Positions 23,861 to 35,608 of a stretch of DNA of 64,000 nucleotides are shown here, piece after piece. The stretch is from Copromyces sp. CBS 386.78 (taxonomy: Eukaryota; Ascomycota; Sordariomycetes; Sordariales; Sordariaceae), in assembly GCA_030685235.1 (NCBI GenBank), contig MU839102.1:248001-312000 (forward strand). Direction: 5' to 3'. The translations under genes were made by a program, and so were the position numbers. The notes below the pieces were generated by a model that made no database searches, was not told the origin of the DNA, and saw nothing but the letters and a program-made list of their open reading frames with translations. Within the stretch, counting starts at the first letter, position 1. Each line of letters starts with the position of its first letter.

Positions 23861-25400
23861 GACCGGGATACTCCTGCAGTGAGGAATGTTTGGCCCCGCC
23901 GGCCCCGTTATTTTGTTACAAACCCGGAAGCGACCATGAAATGAAGGGAGTGGGGAAAGGGGAGACACATTCACAGATCGACATCTAAACGGCAATAGGG
24001 CGCCTCGATATTACCCCGTTGTTTAGAGTGCAATTAAAGCAGTGACGAGCCGACAGCCTGCATACCGATACCCAGACGGACGGATCTGAGAGAGTTGGGA
24101 GGGAAAGGAGAGAGGTTGAGGGGTGGAGCATTGTGAAGGGAACGATATCAACCTGGCGCCATCGCACAAAGAGAGGTATCGCAGAGTGTACCTGGCCAGG
24201 TCCGTTTCATTTTGGTTCGAGGGGATGTGGAGGGCTGGAGATGTGAGGGATGAATTGGAGAGGGAGAAGTTGACCTAGGTGGGCTTGTGGTTGTGGGTTG
24301 TGGTGCATTCCCTAGGATGAGAGAGAGGAGCCGCCTTTCCCTCCAACTCGGGCCAGAGAAAGAATGGACTTTACCAAGAAAACTGCGCCGGCATTGATGC
24401 CATATCAGTGCCTGCGCGCGGAAGACTCTGGGTGTTCATTTCGTTATCTGACCAAAAGCTCCTATCCGTTAGTGCTCGCACATATTACTATTACCACCAT
24501 CATATTGGATTCAAGAATTTCTTAATAATGGAACTCTTTGCTCCTGAAAATTCGAGGTATCGCGTGGGGAGTTCGTGAAGAAAATGAGAGGCCATGATCT
24601 CGGAAGTAGCACAGGAGACACGTTTACATGCATGTTATCCAGTGGTGATATGCTTTGAGGGCCATCAGTATCCGCTTTGCGGATTTCGGTTTCCATTTCG
24701 GGGGCTTTTCTCGATTTCCATATGCTATTGCTTGGCATAGGAGTGTGCGCTACCGAAATCACGGTTTTTTGCATGTGATTCTCGACAAATCGCATTATTC
24801 TGAGGAGTTACACTCTTGACCTGTCACATCCTCCTCAGATTCAATGTAGCAACCAACGGACAGTCAGCATTTGTTCATCGAGGAAGGAATAACGCTTCTG
24901 GAAATGCTGGTTAAAAAAAAATATCAAACGAAAGTGAATTTCAGCGGAGTCGTAGAAAAATGACTGAGTGGTACCGTGTTGCTTTTGGTATTTATACACA
25001 TCAAGGATGCATATATGCTCTAGTGTTTATTTACATCCCATCCTGTCTATCCCCCCAGTGATTTATCCCCTCCTAATCACTTTCTCCTACTTTTACTCCT
25101 ACTCCAACATATATATACGTTTGTGCATCCATGTCCCAACAACCATAGAAGTACACTAGTATTTCACATACCACAAGCCCACGATATATATACATATATA
25201 TATATAAATATACACACGTCTTACTGTCTTATCACCTCATCAAGATCAGTTAAGCACCATATCCAGCCCACAACTCCTTTTCCGAGGTCTCTCCCTATTC
25301 CTATTCGATGCCCTCGATGCCGCCTTCCTCGAACCGTCATGTTCACGCTATGACATGTCTATATCCGGCACAGTAGCGGTGGGTTGGAAGCGAGCCTCTG
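23861..25400. other. Convergent intergenic region
   Basis: This lies between the 3' ends of cdc-42 and the YL1 gene. It holds a TA-rich repeat at 25184-25211 and is otherwise without recognisable features. Confidence 0.6.
25184..25211. repeat. TA-rich microsatellite
   Basis: An imperfect TA repeat interrupted by ACA and AAA. Confidence 0.9.
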
Positions 25401-28400
25401 CTACAGTGGAGGAGGCTGTGACGGTTGTGGTGGTTGGATTTGCTCGGCTGGCGTGGTTGGAGCTGGAGCCGGAGCTGAAGCTGGAGCCGGATTGGGAGTT
25501 GAATCAGGAGCCTGCGAAGGCTGGCTTTGCGGTTGTGATTGTGCTGCCTTCGGTGTTGCTTGTGCCTTTGATGATGATGAAGTTGGATCCGCCGGCGGTG
25601 GTAGTGGTTGCGTTTGCGTGCCCGCGTCATCCACAAGTTTGAACTGAGCTTGAGTTTGTAGTGGGGGCGTTGACATTGACATTTGTGGTGGTGATGGTTT
25701 TGCTGCTCCCGCCGCCGCCGCCGGTTTAGAAGTAGGTTGCGCAGGAGCACTTGCCGATTTAGTTGGCGGCAAAGCAACATCATCAATCGGCTCCAACTTA
25801 GCCCGCACCACCGGCCCCGTCATCGTCATTGTCGCCGGCAACGAGGACGTAGACGTTGTCCGTTTCAGCTGCTCGGACGGTCTCGTATCCTTGCTTTTAC
25901 TCCTCGCCTTTGTAAACACCTCCGTGCCACTTGCCCTTCGTGGCAGCTGCAACGGCACCTTCGGTTCCCTCAGGGGCGGTAGCTCAGTTGCCTGAACATT
26001 ATCCAGCTTTTTATCCCTATCCCCAGCCTCAACCTCCTTGGCGGCCTTTTGTTCAGAAGCAGCAGCCTGTTTCTCTTTGTCTTTCTCCTCAGCTTCCTGA
26101 GCCTCTTTCAGCTTCGCTAGCTTCGCCGGATCTTCTTTTGGTGTTGATCTTTTGCCGTTGGGGTTCAAGAACCTTTCTGGAACGCCCTTGGCCGCGTACG
26201 TCCCGCTGCCTACGTATGCTCCGAGAAGTGCACTGAATTTGTAGTCACCCCTGTGTACGCGCTGGATCTCCCGATAGGCGTAGGCGTTAAAGTAAGGAAG
26301 ACCGGTTTTGGGGTCTCGGTAGCGGGCTGGATGGCCGGTTACAACGCAGAGTGGAGGGTGGGCGGGTTCTTTGACTATTGTTAGTAACTGAAGCATCAAA
26401 GAAATGTTGGAGAGTAAAGGAGAAAAACTCACTGGCAAGTTTCTCCATCCTCCTCCCAAAGATAATCTGCGTCTGCACTTGCTTGTCCTTGATGGCGGCT
26501 TCATCGAAATTCTGGAGAATGATGCAGCTACGGGTGACCTTGTTGACCGTTTTCCCTTCTTCCCCTTCGGCAGGTTGATCAGTGGGTGCTGTTGACCCTT
26601 CCTGAGGTCCAGCCGGTCCCTTCTCAGCGTTTTCGGATGTCTTTTCCTTGTTACTTTCTTCGCCCTTGCTATCCTTCTCACCCTTGTCATCCTTCTTTGG
26701 TACCACCGGTGTATTATCCTTGTTTGATTTCTCGGGGCTAACTGTGGCTGGCTGTGAAGAAGGAGGCGTGGGTGCCTGCTTAGTCTGAATAGTAGTCGTA
26801 AGTATTTTAGTAGCTGGTGATGATGTATCACGAGGAGGCAGATCGACAGCAGGAGTAGGTGCCGGGATGTGTGCGGGCGCAAAGGTGAGAGTGGTCGTAG
26901 GGGTCGATGTCACCGGTGCAGACATGACAGGAGGAGCTGGAGTTGGAGCTGGAGCAGGCGCTGGCGCAGGCGTAGGAGCGCTCAATCCTCCGGAAGACTG
27001 GGGCATTGAAAGAGGCGAAGCAGTGTTGGGCGGCGCAAGAACGTTTGACATCCCATTGCTAAAAGGAAATGCTAGCCCGGGCATCTGGGCATCGAGCATA
27101 GGAGGCGCAACTCCTGCCGGTGGGGCCAGGACAGGGGCAGCTAGAACTCCCGATGAAGAAGGCGCAGGCTTAGTCTCGAGCGGCGGCGGAGGAGGAGGGA
27201 TAGGTGGCGGGGCCATTGGTCCTCGAAGAGGTGCGAGTGTAAGGGGTTGTGGCAGTTGTGTTTGTTGTGGTTGTTCGGGCGCATCCTTCATAACAACGTC
27301 TGGGGTCGATATTGGTTCTTTTGGCTGTTCGGGCAATGCTGTTGACAAGTCTGTTTTCTCCACTGGTATCTCCGACTTGGTATCCTGTTTGGTTGTCGCC
27401 TCCGTCATCGGGATATCCCCCTTCTCAGCCGATGATGTTTGCTTAGAAGCTTCCTCGGCCTTTGCCTTCTCCTTCTCTGCTGCCTCCTGAGCAGCAAGAG
27501 TAGCACTAACTGACTGCCTCTTCTTCCTCACTGGCTTCTCCTCCATAGACACCATCTTGCCAACGTGTTTCTGTTGTCCTTCCTCCAGTGTCTGAATACC
27601 ACTCCAAAAGGTAACCACTGGACCGTCCAGCTTGCGATTGTTCAGGGCCGCGATCTTCCTCAAGCGTTCTTCTTCCCTAACCTTCTCCGCCTCTTCCCAT
27701 CTATTCAAGCTCTTCTCATTTCTCTTTTCCACCAGAGCCGCCTCAGCTAGCCGCTCCGCCTGTGTCATTGGTGGCTTCTTCAATGCCTCCAGCCTCTTTG
27801 CGTTTTTCTCCATCTTTTCCATCAGCTTCTTCCGGCGGATCTCGTCGTCGATCATCTTCTGATGCAGCTGTTCCTTGCTCATCTTGGTCGTCCTGCGCTC
27901 AGACGCTCGCGTGGGCATATCGGCCGGAGTCGGCAACCAACTCGTCCTTTCCGACTTTTTCTTGGGTCTAGGCGGGCGGGGCGTCGGTCCTTGCCGGACA
28001 GAAGAGGCAGCAGGAGTGGTGCCTGTCGTCGACGGGGCGGGACTCCCAGCGGCACTATCTCCTGCTGAGGCTGACGGCGGCTGCTCGATGCGGACCTTTT
28101 TCCTGAACTTGATGGGAATAGCCTCCTGAGCTTTCCTCTTCCGTTGCGCGTTCCGCTTTTCCCTCGCTTGGCGCTCCAGCTCCTTTTCACCCTCGAGGTC
28201 GTCGGCGGCGGCGCCGTCCTTGTCGTCTTCGTCGTCCGAGGACGAGTCCATGTGCACATCGGATGCGTCATCCTTGTCTTCGTCGGTAAAGCCGGCGTCG
28301 TCTTCGTCTTCGGCAAAGAGGAGTTCGAGATCTGAGTCTTCGGCGGCGGGCTCCTCGTTGGCGAGCATCGACTTCATGCGATTGCCGGCTGTGGACCGCT

Positions 28401-28584
28401 TCGCGCGCGAGGTGGCAAGCCATTCCACCTGCTGCTGCGGCTGTTGGCCGGCTTGGCCATCGTTGGGGGTTTCGACATCGCTATCGTCGGAGGAATCGCT
28501 CCAATCTTCTTGGTTGATCTGTTTCGAGAGGAGAAAGTCGGCATGTTTTTGTTTGGGGTCGGGATTGAAATCTATGCTCGTCAT
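25401..28584 (-). CDS. SWC2: YL1/Vps72 (Swc2), SWR1 complex subunit
   Basis: Two exons on the minus strand, 28584-26433 and 26374-25401, give 1041 residues. The 58-nt intron (GTGAGT donor, ACTAACAATAG end) is phase 1 and joins EKLA to IKEPAHPPLC. The N-terminal YL1 domain carries acidic Asp/Glu tracts (SDSSDDSD, EDEDDAGFTDEDKDD), expected to bind H2A.Z-H2B, followed by basic segments. The YL1_C domain (about 720-790) contains CVVTGHPARYRDPKTGLPY and a PERFLNP ending. Swc2 recognises H2A.Z for SWR1 chromatin remodelling. The protein is large for the family because a Pro/Ala/Thr-rich region (about 410-640) and a further Pro/Gln-rich tail after YL1_C are added. The ATG is preceded by about a dozen A residues on the mRNA strand. 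Confidence 0.92.
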
Positions 28585-29505
28585 TTTTTTTTTTGCCGTT
28601 GATGTCGCCCACTTTGCGAGGACGCAGAGTAACTGGTGGGTCTGACAATGCGCCGCTTTTACCAATTCATTGTTGGAAAAATATTGTTGATATCGGGTGC
28701 CGATTCCGGGTTGTTCGAAGAGAGACACTAGAGGCTGTGAGATCGTGTAAGTCGGCGTGTATAAAGATAGATGTAAATGCGCTCGTTGTTTGGAACCAAT
28801 GTTGACTGGAATAACGCGTCGTGATAAGGAACTTTTCCCCTTCCAGAGCTATTGATGTTGTTTTGTTGAAGATTGAAAGATCTCCAAATTTCCACCAGTG
28901 TAAAGTTTACCTGGCGGTACCTACCCTACTTACCGTTCGCTACTTGTGAAAGTGGCGGGGTGCTAGGAATGGAACACATGCTCCCTGGGATTGTCCCTTC
29001 CCCGCTGTAACTTTTTTGACATGACCCGCCTGAAATTCCTAGGGCGACCAGAAATCATCATGTTCCTTTCTGGTGCACGCCCTGAGTTTTCCTTGTTCCT
29101 GCTGGTACCGTTCTTCAGCTGCTAGGCTGTTCACTAAGTATTCACTGTTTTCTTGGGTCAAGACCGCCCGGGCGATGTGAGGTCAGCATACCGGGAATCT
29201 TGGAGGTCCGATAATCGCCGCCCGGCCGCCCGGTTCGAGACTAAAACAGAGGATGGCCCCACTACCCGGATTCCGTCATTCGGTACTTGTTGGTCCTCCC
29301 CCCACGCTCCCGTCCCGTAACTAGGTGGAAATTGATGAGTCGTTAGTCGTTCTTTTTCGAGAGAAAGTAGTGTTTCGAAATATTGTTCTTTTAATAATTC
29401 TTTCCCTCTTTCTGTTCCCTCTTGTGACCATTGTCTGCATATTTCAGTCAGCGCACGCACGCTCGTTCCTGTCCCTACCTGCATACGAACGATCCCCGTC
29501 CCCCG
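28585..29505. other. Divergent promoter region of YL1 and cysteine synthase
   Basis: No gene was recognised. A 138-codon minus-strand frame (29158-29574) overlaps the cysteine synthase start and has no family features. Confidence 0.55.
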
Positions 29506-30738
29506 ATGTTCCGTCACGGCGTCCGTACCTTTGCGACCACCTCCCTCCGGAGGATGGCCGCGGTCGCGCCGCAAGAGCCCTCACAACACCTCCTCAACGT
29601 CTCCAAGGCGCAAGGTATCGCCCGGGGCTTGGTCGGAGGTATGTTTCTTGTTCTTCTGGTCACATCCTCTTACAACATCTTTTTCAACAAGAAATAACAT
29701 ACCACTAACGCTCACCCTTACTTGTTTCCTAAAAATAAAGCTATCGGCAACACCCCCCTAATCCGTCTTAACCGTCTCTCCGAAGAAACCGGCTGCGAAA
29801 TTCTCGGCAAGGCCGAGTTCATGAACCCCGGCGGCTCCGTCAAAGACCGCGCCGCTCTGTACGTGGTCAAGGACGCCGAAGAGCGCGGCCTTCTCCGGCC
29901 CGGTGGCACCGTCGTCGAAGGAACCGCCGGCAACACCGGCATCGGCCTGGCGCACGTGTGCCGCTCCAAGGGCTACAAGCTGGTCATCTACATGCCCAAC
30001 ACCCAGTCGCAGGGCAAGATCGATTTGCTCCGTCTGCTGGGCGCCGAGGTGTACCCCGTGCCCGCCGTCGCGTTCGAGAACCCGGAGAACTACAACCACC
30101 AGGCCAAGCGACACGCCGAGCGGCTGGATAACGCCGTGTGGACGAACCAGTTCGATAACCTTGCCAACCGCAGGGCGCACATCGAGACCACGGGACCGGA
30201 GATCTGGACGCAGACGGGAGGCAAACTGGATGCGTTCACTTGCGCGACGGGCACCGGTGGCACGTTTGCCGGCACGACGAGGTATCTGAAGGAGGTCTCG
30301 GGCGGAAAAGTCAAGGCTTTCTTGGCTGATCCCCCTGGCAGTGTGCTGCACTCGTACTTCAGCTCGGGCGGAAAGTTGATTGAGCGCAGCGGGTCGAGCA
30401 TCACGGAGGGTATTGGCCAGGGCCGCATCACGGACAACTTGAAGCAGGATGTGGACCTTGTGGATGGGTCCATGACCATCAGCGACGAGAAGACCATTGA
30501 GATGGTGTACAGGTGTCTGGATGAGGAGGGTCTGTACCTGGGCGCCAGCTCGACCCTCAACGTGGTTGCGGCTAAGGAGGTTGCCGAGAAGCTCGGAAGG
30601 GGATCGACGGTTGTGACGGTGCTGTGCGATGGTGCGTACAGGTATGCGGACCGCTTGTTCTCGAGGAAGTGGTTGGAGCAGAAGAACCTGTTGGGCGCGA
30701 TCCCGGAGCACTTGCAGAAGTACATTGTTCTGCCATAG
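29506..30738 (+). CDS. Cysteine synthase / O-acetylserine (thiol)-lyase, mitochondrial type
   Basis: Two exons, 29506-29638 and 29741-30738, give 376 residues. The intron (102 nt, GTATGT donor, AAAG acceptor) joins GLVG to [10 protein letters not shown] in phase. The first 17 residues, [17 protein letters not shown], are Arg-rich without acids, a mitochondrial presequence. The PLP lysine is Lys79 in [11 protein letters not shown], the substrate loop is GTAGNTG (105-111), and the phosphate-binding GTGGT follows near residue 215. The enzyme makes cysteine from O-acetylserine and sulfide. Length and presequence resemble the fungal subfamily that includes yeast Mcy1 (YGR012W), whose in vivo role is less clear than that of the cytosolic enzyme. 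It could instead prefer another beta-substituted amino acid; residue-level specificity cannot be decided here. Confidence 0.93.
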
Positions 30739-31036
30739 TCCGGGACCGAAAAGGGAACATAAACAAACCAACAGAAGAAAAAAAAGAACAGATGGTTTAT
30801 TGTACATAGTAGGTAGCAGGCGATTGGGTATCGTTCATGAAGAAAAAAAAGGGTTCAGAGTTCTTTGTGTCTACTTTTGTGTCATTTGCCAACTCATGGT
30901 ATCTTACAGTCTGCCATATACATCGTCTACATATACAAAGCTAGTCGCCTATACGTACCATACCTCGCGAGAGGCCCGATGACGAGAGAAAGATTGAAAT
31001 CAGCTCGTTTCTGTTACTCATTGCCTACAAGCATGT
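30739..31036. other. Convergent 3' flank
   Basis: About 300 bp between two convergent genes, with A-rich runs near 30775 and 30842. Nothing else is seen. Confidence 0.5.
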
Positions 31037-32375
31037 TTATTTCTTTCCACCAACAACCATCTCGTAAATCTTCTGGCCGGCCATGCCGTCGTCAACCTTG
31101 GCATAGGCCAACTGGGCCTCAGCCTCGACAGCAGCCGCCCTGTTGATCAACTGCGCCGCCAGCTGGCCATTGCCCGTCTGCCCGACGACCTCGGCCGCCT
31201 TCTTCAAGCCCTGGAGCGCGAAACTGGCATAGCGAAGGTGCACTTGGGGCTTGATGATGTACCGGACGTCGACCCTGGCAACGTAGGCCTCATCCTTGTA
31301 CATATCCAAAAGGGCCTTGTCCGCGGGCCACAGCTTGACCAGCTGCTCGGCGTACTTGACGAGGGTCTTGACGTCGTTGGCGCTGGTGAGCTGCTGTTCC
31401 GCATTCTGCTGTCCGGTTACGCGGCGAGCAGCGAGCTCGGCGGCCAAGTTTAGCCTGGCGACGAGGAACTGAGGGTCGCGATGGTACGGGAACCTCGTAA
31501 GGCCCTCCTGCCTCTTCCGGTCCTTGCTCGTGTGCCTCTCGTCGCCCTCCAGGGCGTCCAAAATCGCCTGAACCTCCTTGAGCGCCTTGCGCGTCTCGGG
31601 CTCGCTGTAGTCCTTCTTCCAGGCGAAACGCTGGATCCAGTGCAGGACCTCGTTGACGGTCTCGTGGCGCTCGAGTGTGAAGCCGGTGCGCTTGACGTCG
31701 CGGACCATGTGCAGGATCAGCTGCAGATGGCCGGCCTTGCACGCTTTCCGGACAATCTGGGCAGAGAGCCAGTATGGGAGTTTGCGGTTCGCACGCTCCA
31801 TACCTTCGAGGAGGCCGGACAGGTTGGCAAAGTCGCCGCCGTTCTTCATGTTCATGAGGGCGACCCGGATCTTCTTGGGGGTGTTGGGCATGTCCGTCAA
31901 CATGTTGATGTAGGTGAACCGTTGGGGCTGGCCATCGATCTGGATGGTGACGGGATCGTGCGCAAGCTCCTTCTCATACTTCTTGTTGAAGATCTTCTGT
32001 CGTAGTTCGGGCGGCAGGTAGGTGGGAAGAATGACCTTTTCACGGAGGGTCTCGAGGGCTTCCTTGAGTTCGGGGGACGAGGTCTTGTTGAAGGAGACGA
32101 CGGGGTAGGTGGCTGTAGGCGGAGGAGGAGGTGTTAGCAAGTCTGCTGAATGAAGACAGCCATGTAGTGACTGCCATGAAGCCGAGCGGGGTTGAGCGCA
32201 TTCGCATATCGAGCTCCAGCGACAGATGGTGAACAGATGGTGGCGGTTTGGGAGACATGCCTTGGCGAGGTACGGTCGACGACAAGCATCTGGACTGCTG
32301 CGCGGGCTTCGAAAGGGCCTCGGGGACTGCCCTGCACCCTACCCGAAGGGCATGCTGGGGAGCTCTGCCGGCCAT
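31037..32375 (-). CDS. Mitochondrial alpha-helical protein of unknown function
   Basis: Two exons on the minus strand, 32375-32261 and 32112-31037, give 396 residues. The intron appears to be GC-AG: CAAG|GCATGT donor, TTGCTAACACC branch site, CTACAG acceptor. No in-frame GT donor fits the required phase. The N-terminus MAGRAPQHALRVGCRAVPEA with CLSSTVPRQ is Arg-rich and resembles a mitochondrial presequence. The rest is predicted by eye to be all-helical with PPR-like spacing (LPYWLSAQIVRKACKAG, LQLILHMVRDVKRTGF, ALQGLKKAAEVVG), but I do not recognise a named family. The divergent neighbour is mitoribosomal bL19m, 478 bp away, so a role in mitochondrial translation or RNA metabolism is a reasonable inference only. 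Confidence 0.82.
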
Positions 32376-32853
32376 GTTGGTGGTGCGGTCGGTCGGGGTT
32401 GGTGGGACGCGACCGGACTCGGAGGGGACGGAGGACGAAGAGGGGAGTCGGCGGGAATTGGAGACCAGAGACCGGAGTCGAGACGGAACGTAAATAAAAG
32501 TGGTTCTTCGATGTTGAATTCGCGACCCCAACCGTGAGAGGCGTGGAGGGGATTGTCGCCAAGGGAAAATACGCAAGCCAGCCCGCCGTCAAAAAGTAAC
32601 CCCCCTGTAGCCACAAATGAGACTTGTGATTGGACCATACAACTTTTTATGGGGCTTGTACCTTGCGCGCGGCCAATCGGGAGCCAGGACCGTCTTGCTC
32701 GAAGATCCATTTTCCAACGTCTTGTGCAGCCGGGTCCCGCGAATTCGACCTTCGGCCGTGGAGGAGAGCTGCCACTTGCTTCGCCAATTCCACTTTCTGG
32801 CGGTCCAGAGAGTCCGACTCCGAGTCCGGGACACCGCACACACGACACACACC
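32376..32853. promoter_or_regulatory. Bidirectional promoter of two mitochondrial-protein genes
   Basis: The 478-bp interval separates two divergent start codons. It contains two CCAAT pentamers in opposite orientations: ATTGG at 32629-32633 (reading CCAATCACA on the minus strand) and CCAAT at 32673-32677. These are candidate sites for the HAP/CBC complex, which is known to act on respiratory genes. No TATA box is evident. Confidence 0.55.
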
Positions 32854-33710
32854 ATGAACGTGACAGCACCGCTCTCCCGACGGCCTCTGGGCTGCCTCAA
32901 GGCCGGCGGCCTATGCCAGTCCCTTATCCGGGGCTATGCGACAGCCGTCGCTGCTTCCACCACCCAGTCTACCGGCGCCCTGCCCGATCACAACTTTTGT
33001 ACGACCTCACGTCACCATTTATGTCGTCTGATCTATCTACATAGTCATGTAACTAACCAACACCCACTACAACAGTCAGGATCGCCGATAAGAAGACCAA
33101 GCAGACCCGCACCGCCTTTGCCGTCTTCACTCCCCCCAAGAACCCGACGACCCCTCCTCCCTCGAGCGTAGTAACCAAGTCCAAAGCCTTCAAGATCGCC
33201 AACTCGAAGCTGCCACCGCTCATGACCAAGCCTCCCTCGGACCCGATGCCTCTCCTCACCCAGCAGCAGATCGCGCGCATGGACCCCACGGGTGCACGCA
33301 CCGCCCTCTTCTCCAAGGCGCGCCACGCCGCCCGCGTCGGCGACGTGCTCATGGTGACGCACCGTCGCGGCGGCGAGCCTTTTGCGGGCGTGTGTCTGGC
33401 TATTCGCCGTTCGGGCATCGACACGGCTATTTTGCTGCGAAACCACCTCGGCAAGGTCGGCGTCGAGATGTGGTACAAGATCTACAACAAGAACGTGGCG
33501 GGCATCGAGATCATCAAGAGAAGGGCCAAGCGCGCGAGACGCGCCAAGCTCATGTACATGCGCCAGCCCAAGCACGACATGGGCAGCGTTGAGCAGTACG
33601 TGTTTGCCTGGAAGAAGATGAGAAAGGTGTTGAGCAGTAAGGGCTTGACGGGCGGTACTGGTGGCGGTGGTGGACAGCAGAAGGGCCAGGTGTCTAAGAA
33701 GAAGAACTAA
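32854..33710 (+). CDS. IMG1: Mitochondrial large-subunit ribosomal protein bL19m
   Basis: Two exons, 32854-32998 and 33076-33710, give 259 residues. The intron is 77 nt with ACTACAACAG at its end; the phase-1 join reads HNFFRIADKK. The N-terminus MNVTAPLSRRPLGCLKAG, followed by SLIRGYATA, is a mitochondrial presequence. The L19 domain spans about residues 133-210: RVGDVLMVTHRRGGEPFAGV, GIDTAILLRNHLGKVGVEMW and KRRAKRARRAKLMYMR, matching bacterial L19 and yeast Img1. It sits in the mitoribosome large subunit near the intersubunit bridge. The protein is extended relative to bacterial L19 by a Pro/Lys-rich linker before the domain and a Gly/Gln/Lys tail. Confidence 0.94.
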
Positions 33711-35576
33711 GCTCTTGACTGGGCTTAGTGGGCGAGGGAGGGGATTGTTCTCTGAGACTTATGGGATATCCCCTTTTTTGAGGAAGCTACAGTGTGAAGG
33801 CTACAGTGACCTCGAAGTGAGAGTAAAGCCGGGATCTGTGAAATGGGTTGAACAGACGACCGTTGTGTATACCATGTACATCTATGATAAATTCCCGGGG
33901 CATAAGAATTTTAACCTTTTTTTCAAGCTCGCCCAGTCCGGTCGAGTTCGTTGTGTGGCAGTGTCTGGATGCCGCATGAAGAGAGGGTTCTCTTGTCAGA
34001 GATGTTTTGTCGGAGTTGTGAGAGCGGTCAGAGTCCCACGTTGAGGCGTGATGGACACACTCGTGTTCAGTGAATTTTGGGGCTCTAAAAGCAACTTGAC
34101 GGAAGATATCCATGAACTGGACGGTTTTGAGGTTCCGTCTTTATTGGACATTTGTCAACACTTCTTCAGTGTCCGAGTCTCTCGAACTCTGACCTCAAAG
34201 ACTGTTCAGATCGCAACCATGCTAACCAAAATATGGCTCAATCCGTCTTGGTCAATATCCATCGGTAACCCACCATATGTCCTAGTAACGAGTAAGTAAA
34301 CGATCCTGCTGACATGTGAACTCCAACTTCGGACTCCCCGTGTTCCTATTACTAACTCGCACCAGCCTAACAAGGCAACATGAGAATACTGAGAAGGTCA
34401 TCTCGGCTTGCACCATTAAACACTGGTGACATGTACACAAAACAACACAGCCACAAAAGCTGTCAAACAGACTAGGCTTATGTATTCTCCGCCATGGAGT
34501 TACTGCATGATTGATAGACGTCTGCAAAACATGGCCTAATGTCGTGGTACACCCAACAAGGACTGTAGCGTAGGTATTGATGACAACTCGTTTCCCACCT
34601 GAGTGTTAATCCGAGATTTCTATGAACAATGTGGTTGCACTCGCGAATCACAAAGACATAATCGATAACAACATCCATGTTGTTCATCGGGGGTTTTCTT
34701 GATGGACATATGAAGGAAAACAACGCTCACTTCCTAGGTATTGAGCAAATACGTAGTAAGTAATCAAGCAACACACTTGCTTTCTTGAAATTATGCATCC
34801 ATCCAAATCATCTAGTCAGGGGCATATGCCAGGAGGGTAAAAGTCCCGCCGACTACTTCTTTGATCACAGTCCTGTCTTATCCCCATACTACCCACCCTC
34901 CATCACCCAGCCTTCAGCACATCCATCGCTTAGATAACCAACCGTCCAATTGGTAGCCTGTCACTCACATCCTGTTCGGCAGTCAAAATCCGAGACCCGT
35001 GCTCGGTCCTCCCGCCGTCGTTGGAATAAGAATGGCTGGGCTTATACGTACCTGACGTACTTACCATATGTAGACGAGAAGGGTGGACGAAAAGCTTGGC
35101 ACCACCCTGATCACCACCACGTTCAACCTCTCGAGAACCCGGGAGATTTTAGGGATGCTTAACCACCAAAGCTAATCTTTCCTGATCAAGTTTTCTTGGC
35201 CGCAATCGGGGCCAGACGATTGGATCGTCGGGGTTTAAAGCTGGGTGCGCCTTTTGCCGGTTGTGCGACTGAAGTGTACACGGAAGAGGCGTGTGAGGCT
35301 GTACCTACATCTACCTAACTTCCATTGTTGTTGGCTGAACAGGTGACTTGAAATGAATGAACTAGACTGAACTCGACGAGGGAGTGAAAGGATCAAAGCT
35401 CCTTTGTGTATTCGAGATAACTTGGACCTTTGAGCTCCTAATGTTAACACCATATCAAGTGATCATTAGCTCTGTGCAAAATATAAACACATCCTGTCCG
35501 AACAATTGAATTGTTCAGGCTTCTTTTTTTCTTAAAGAAAGTGTCATTGTTGATGTGCTTCGTTGTGGAGGTTAGG

Positions 35577-35608
35577 CTCAACTGCAGTTCCACTCAACTG
35601 CAGTTCCA
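35577..35608. repeat. Perfect 16-bp tandem repeat with internal palindrome
   Basis: CTCAACTGCAGTTCCA is present twice back to back. Each copy holds the 10-bp palindrome AACTGCAGTT. Confidence 0.95.

Noticed and set aside
32339..32869. 176-codon minus-strand frame across the divergent promoter
   Set aside because: It overlaps the first exons of the two real genes in other frames and has no family features.
35577..35608. Relation of the CTGCAG tandem to Neurospora mitochondrial PstI palindromes
   Set aside because: Only the CTGCAG core is shared; the mitochondrial elements are GC-rich double-PstI hairpins, which this is not.
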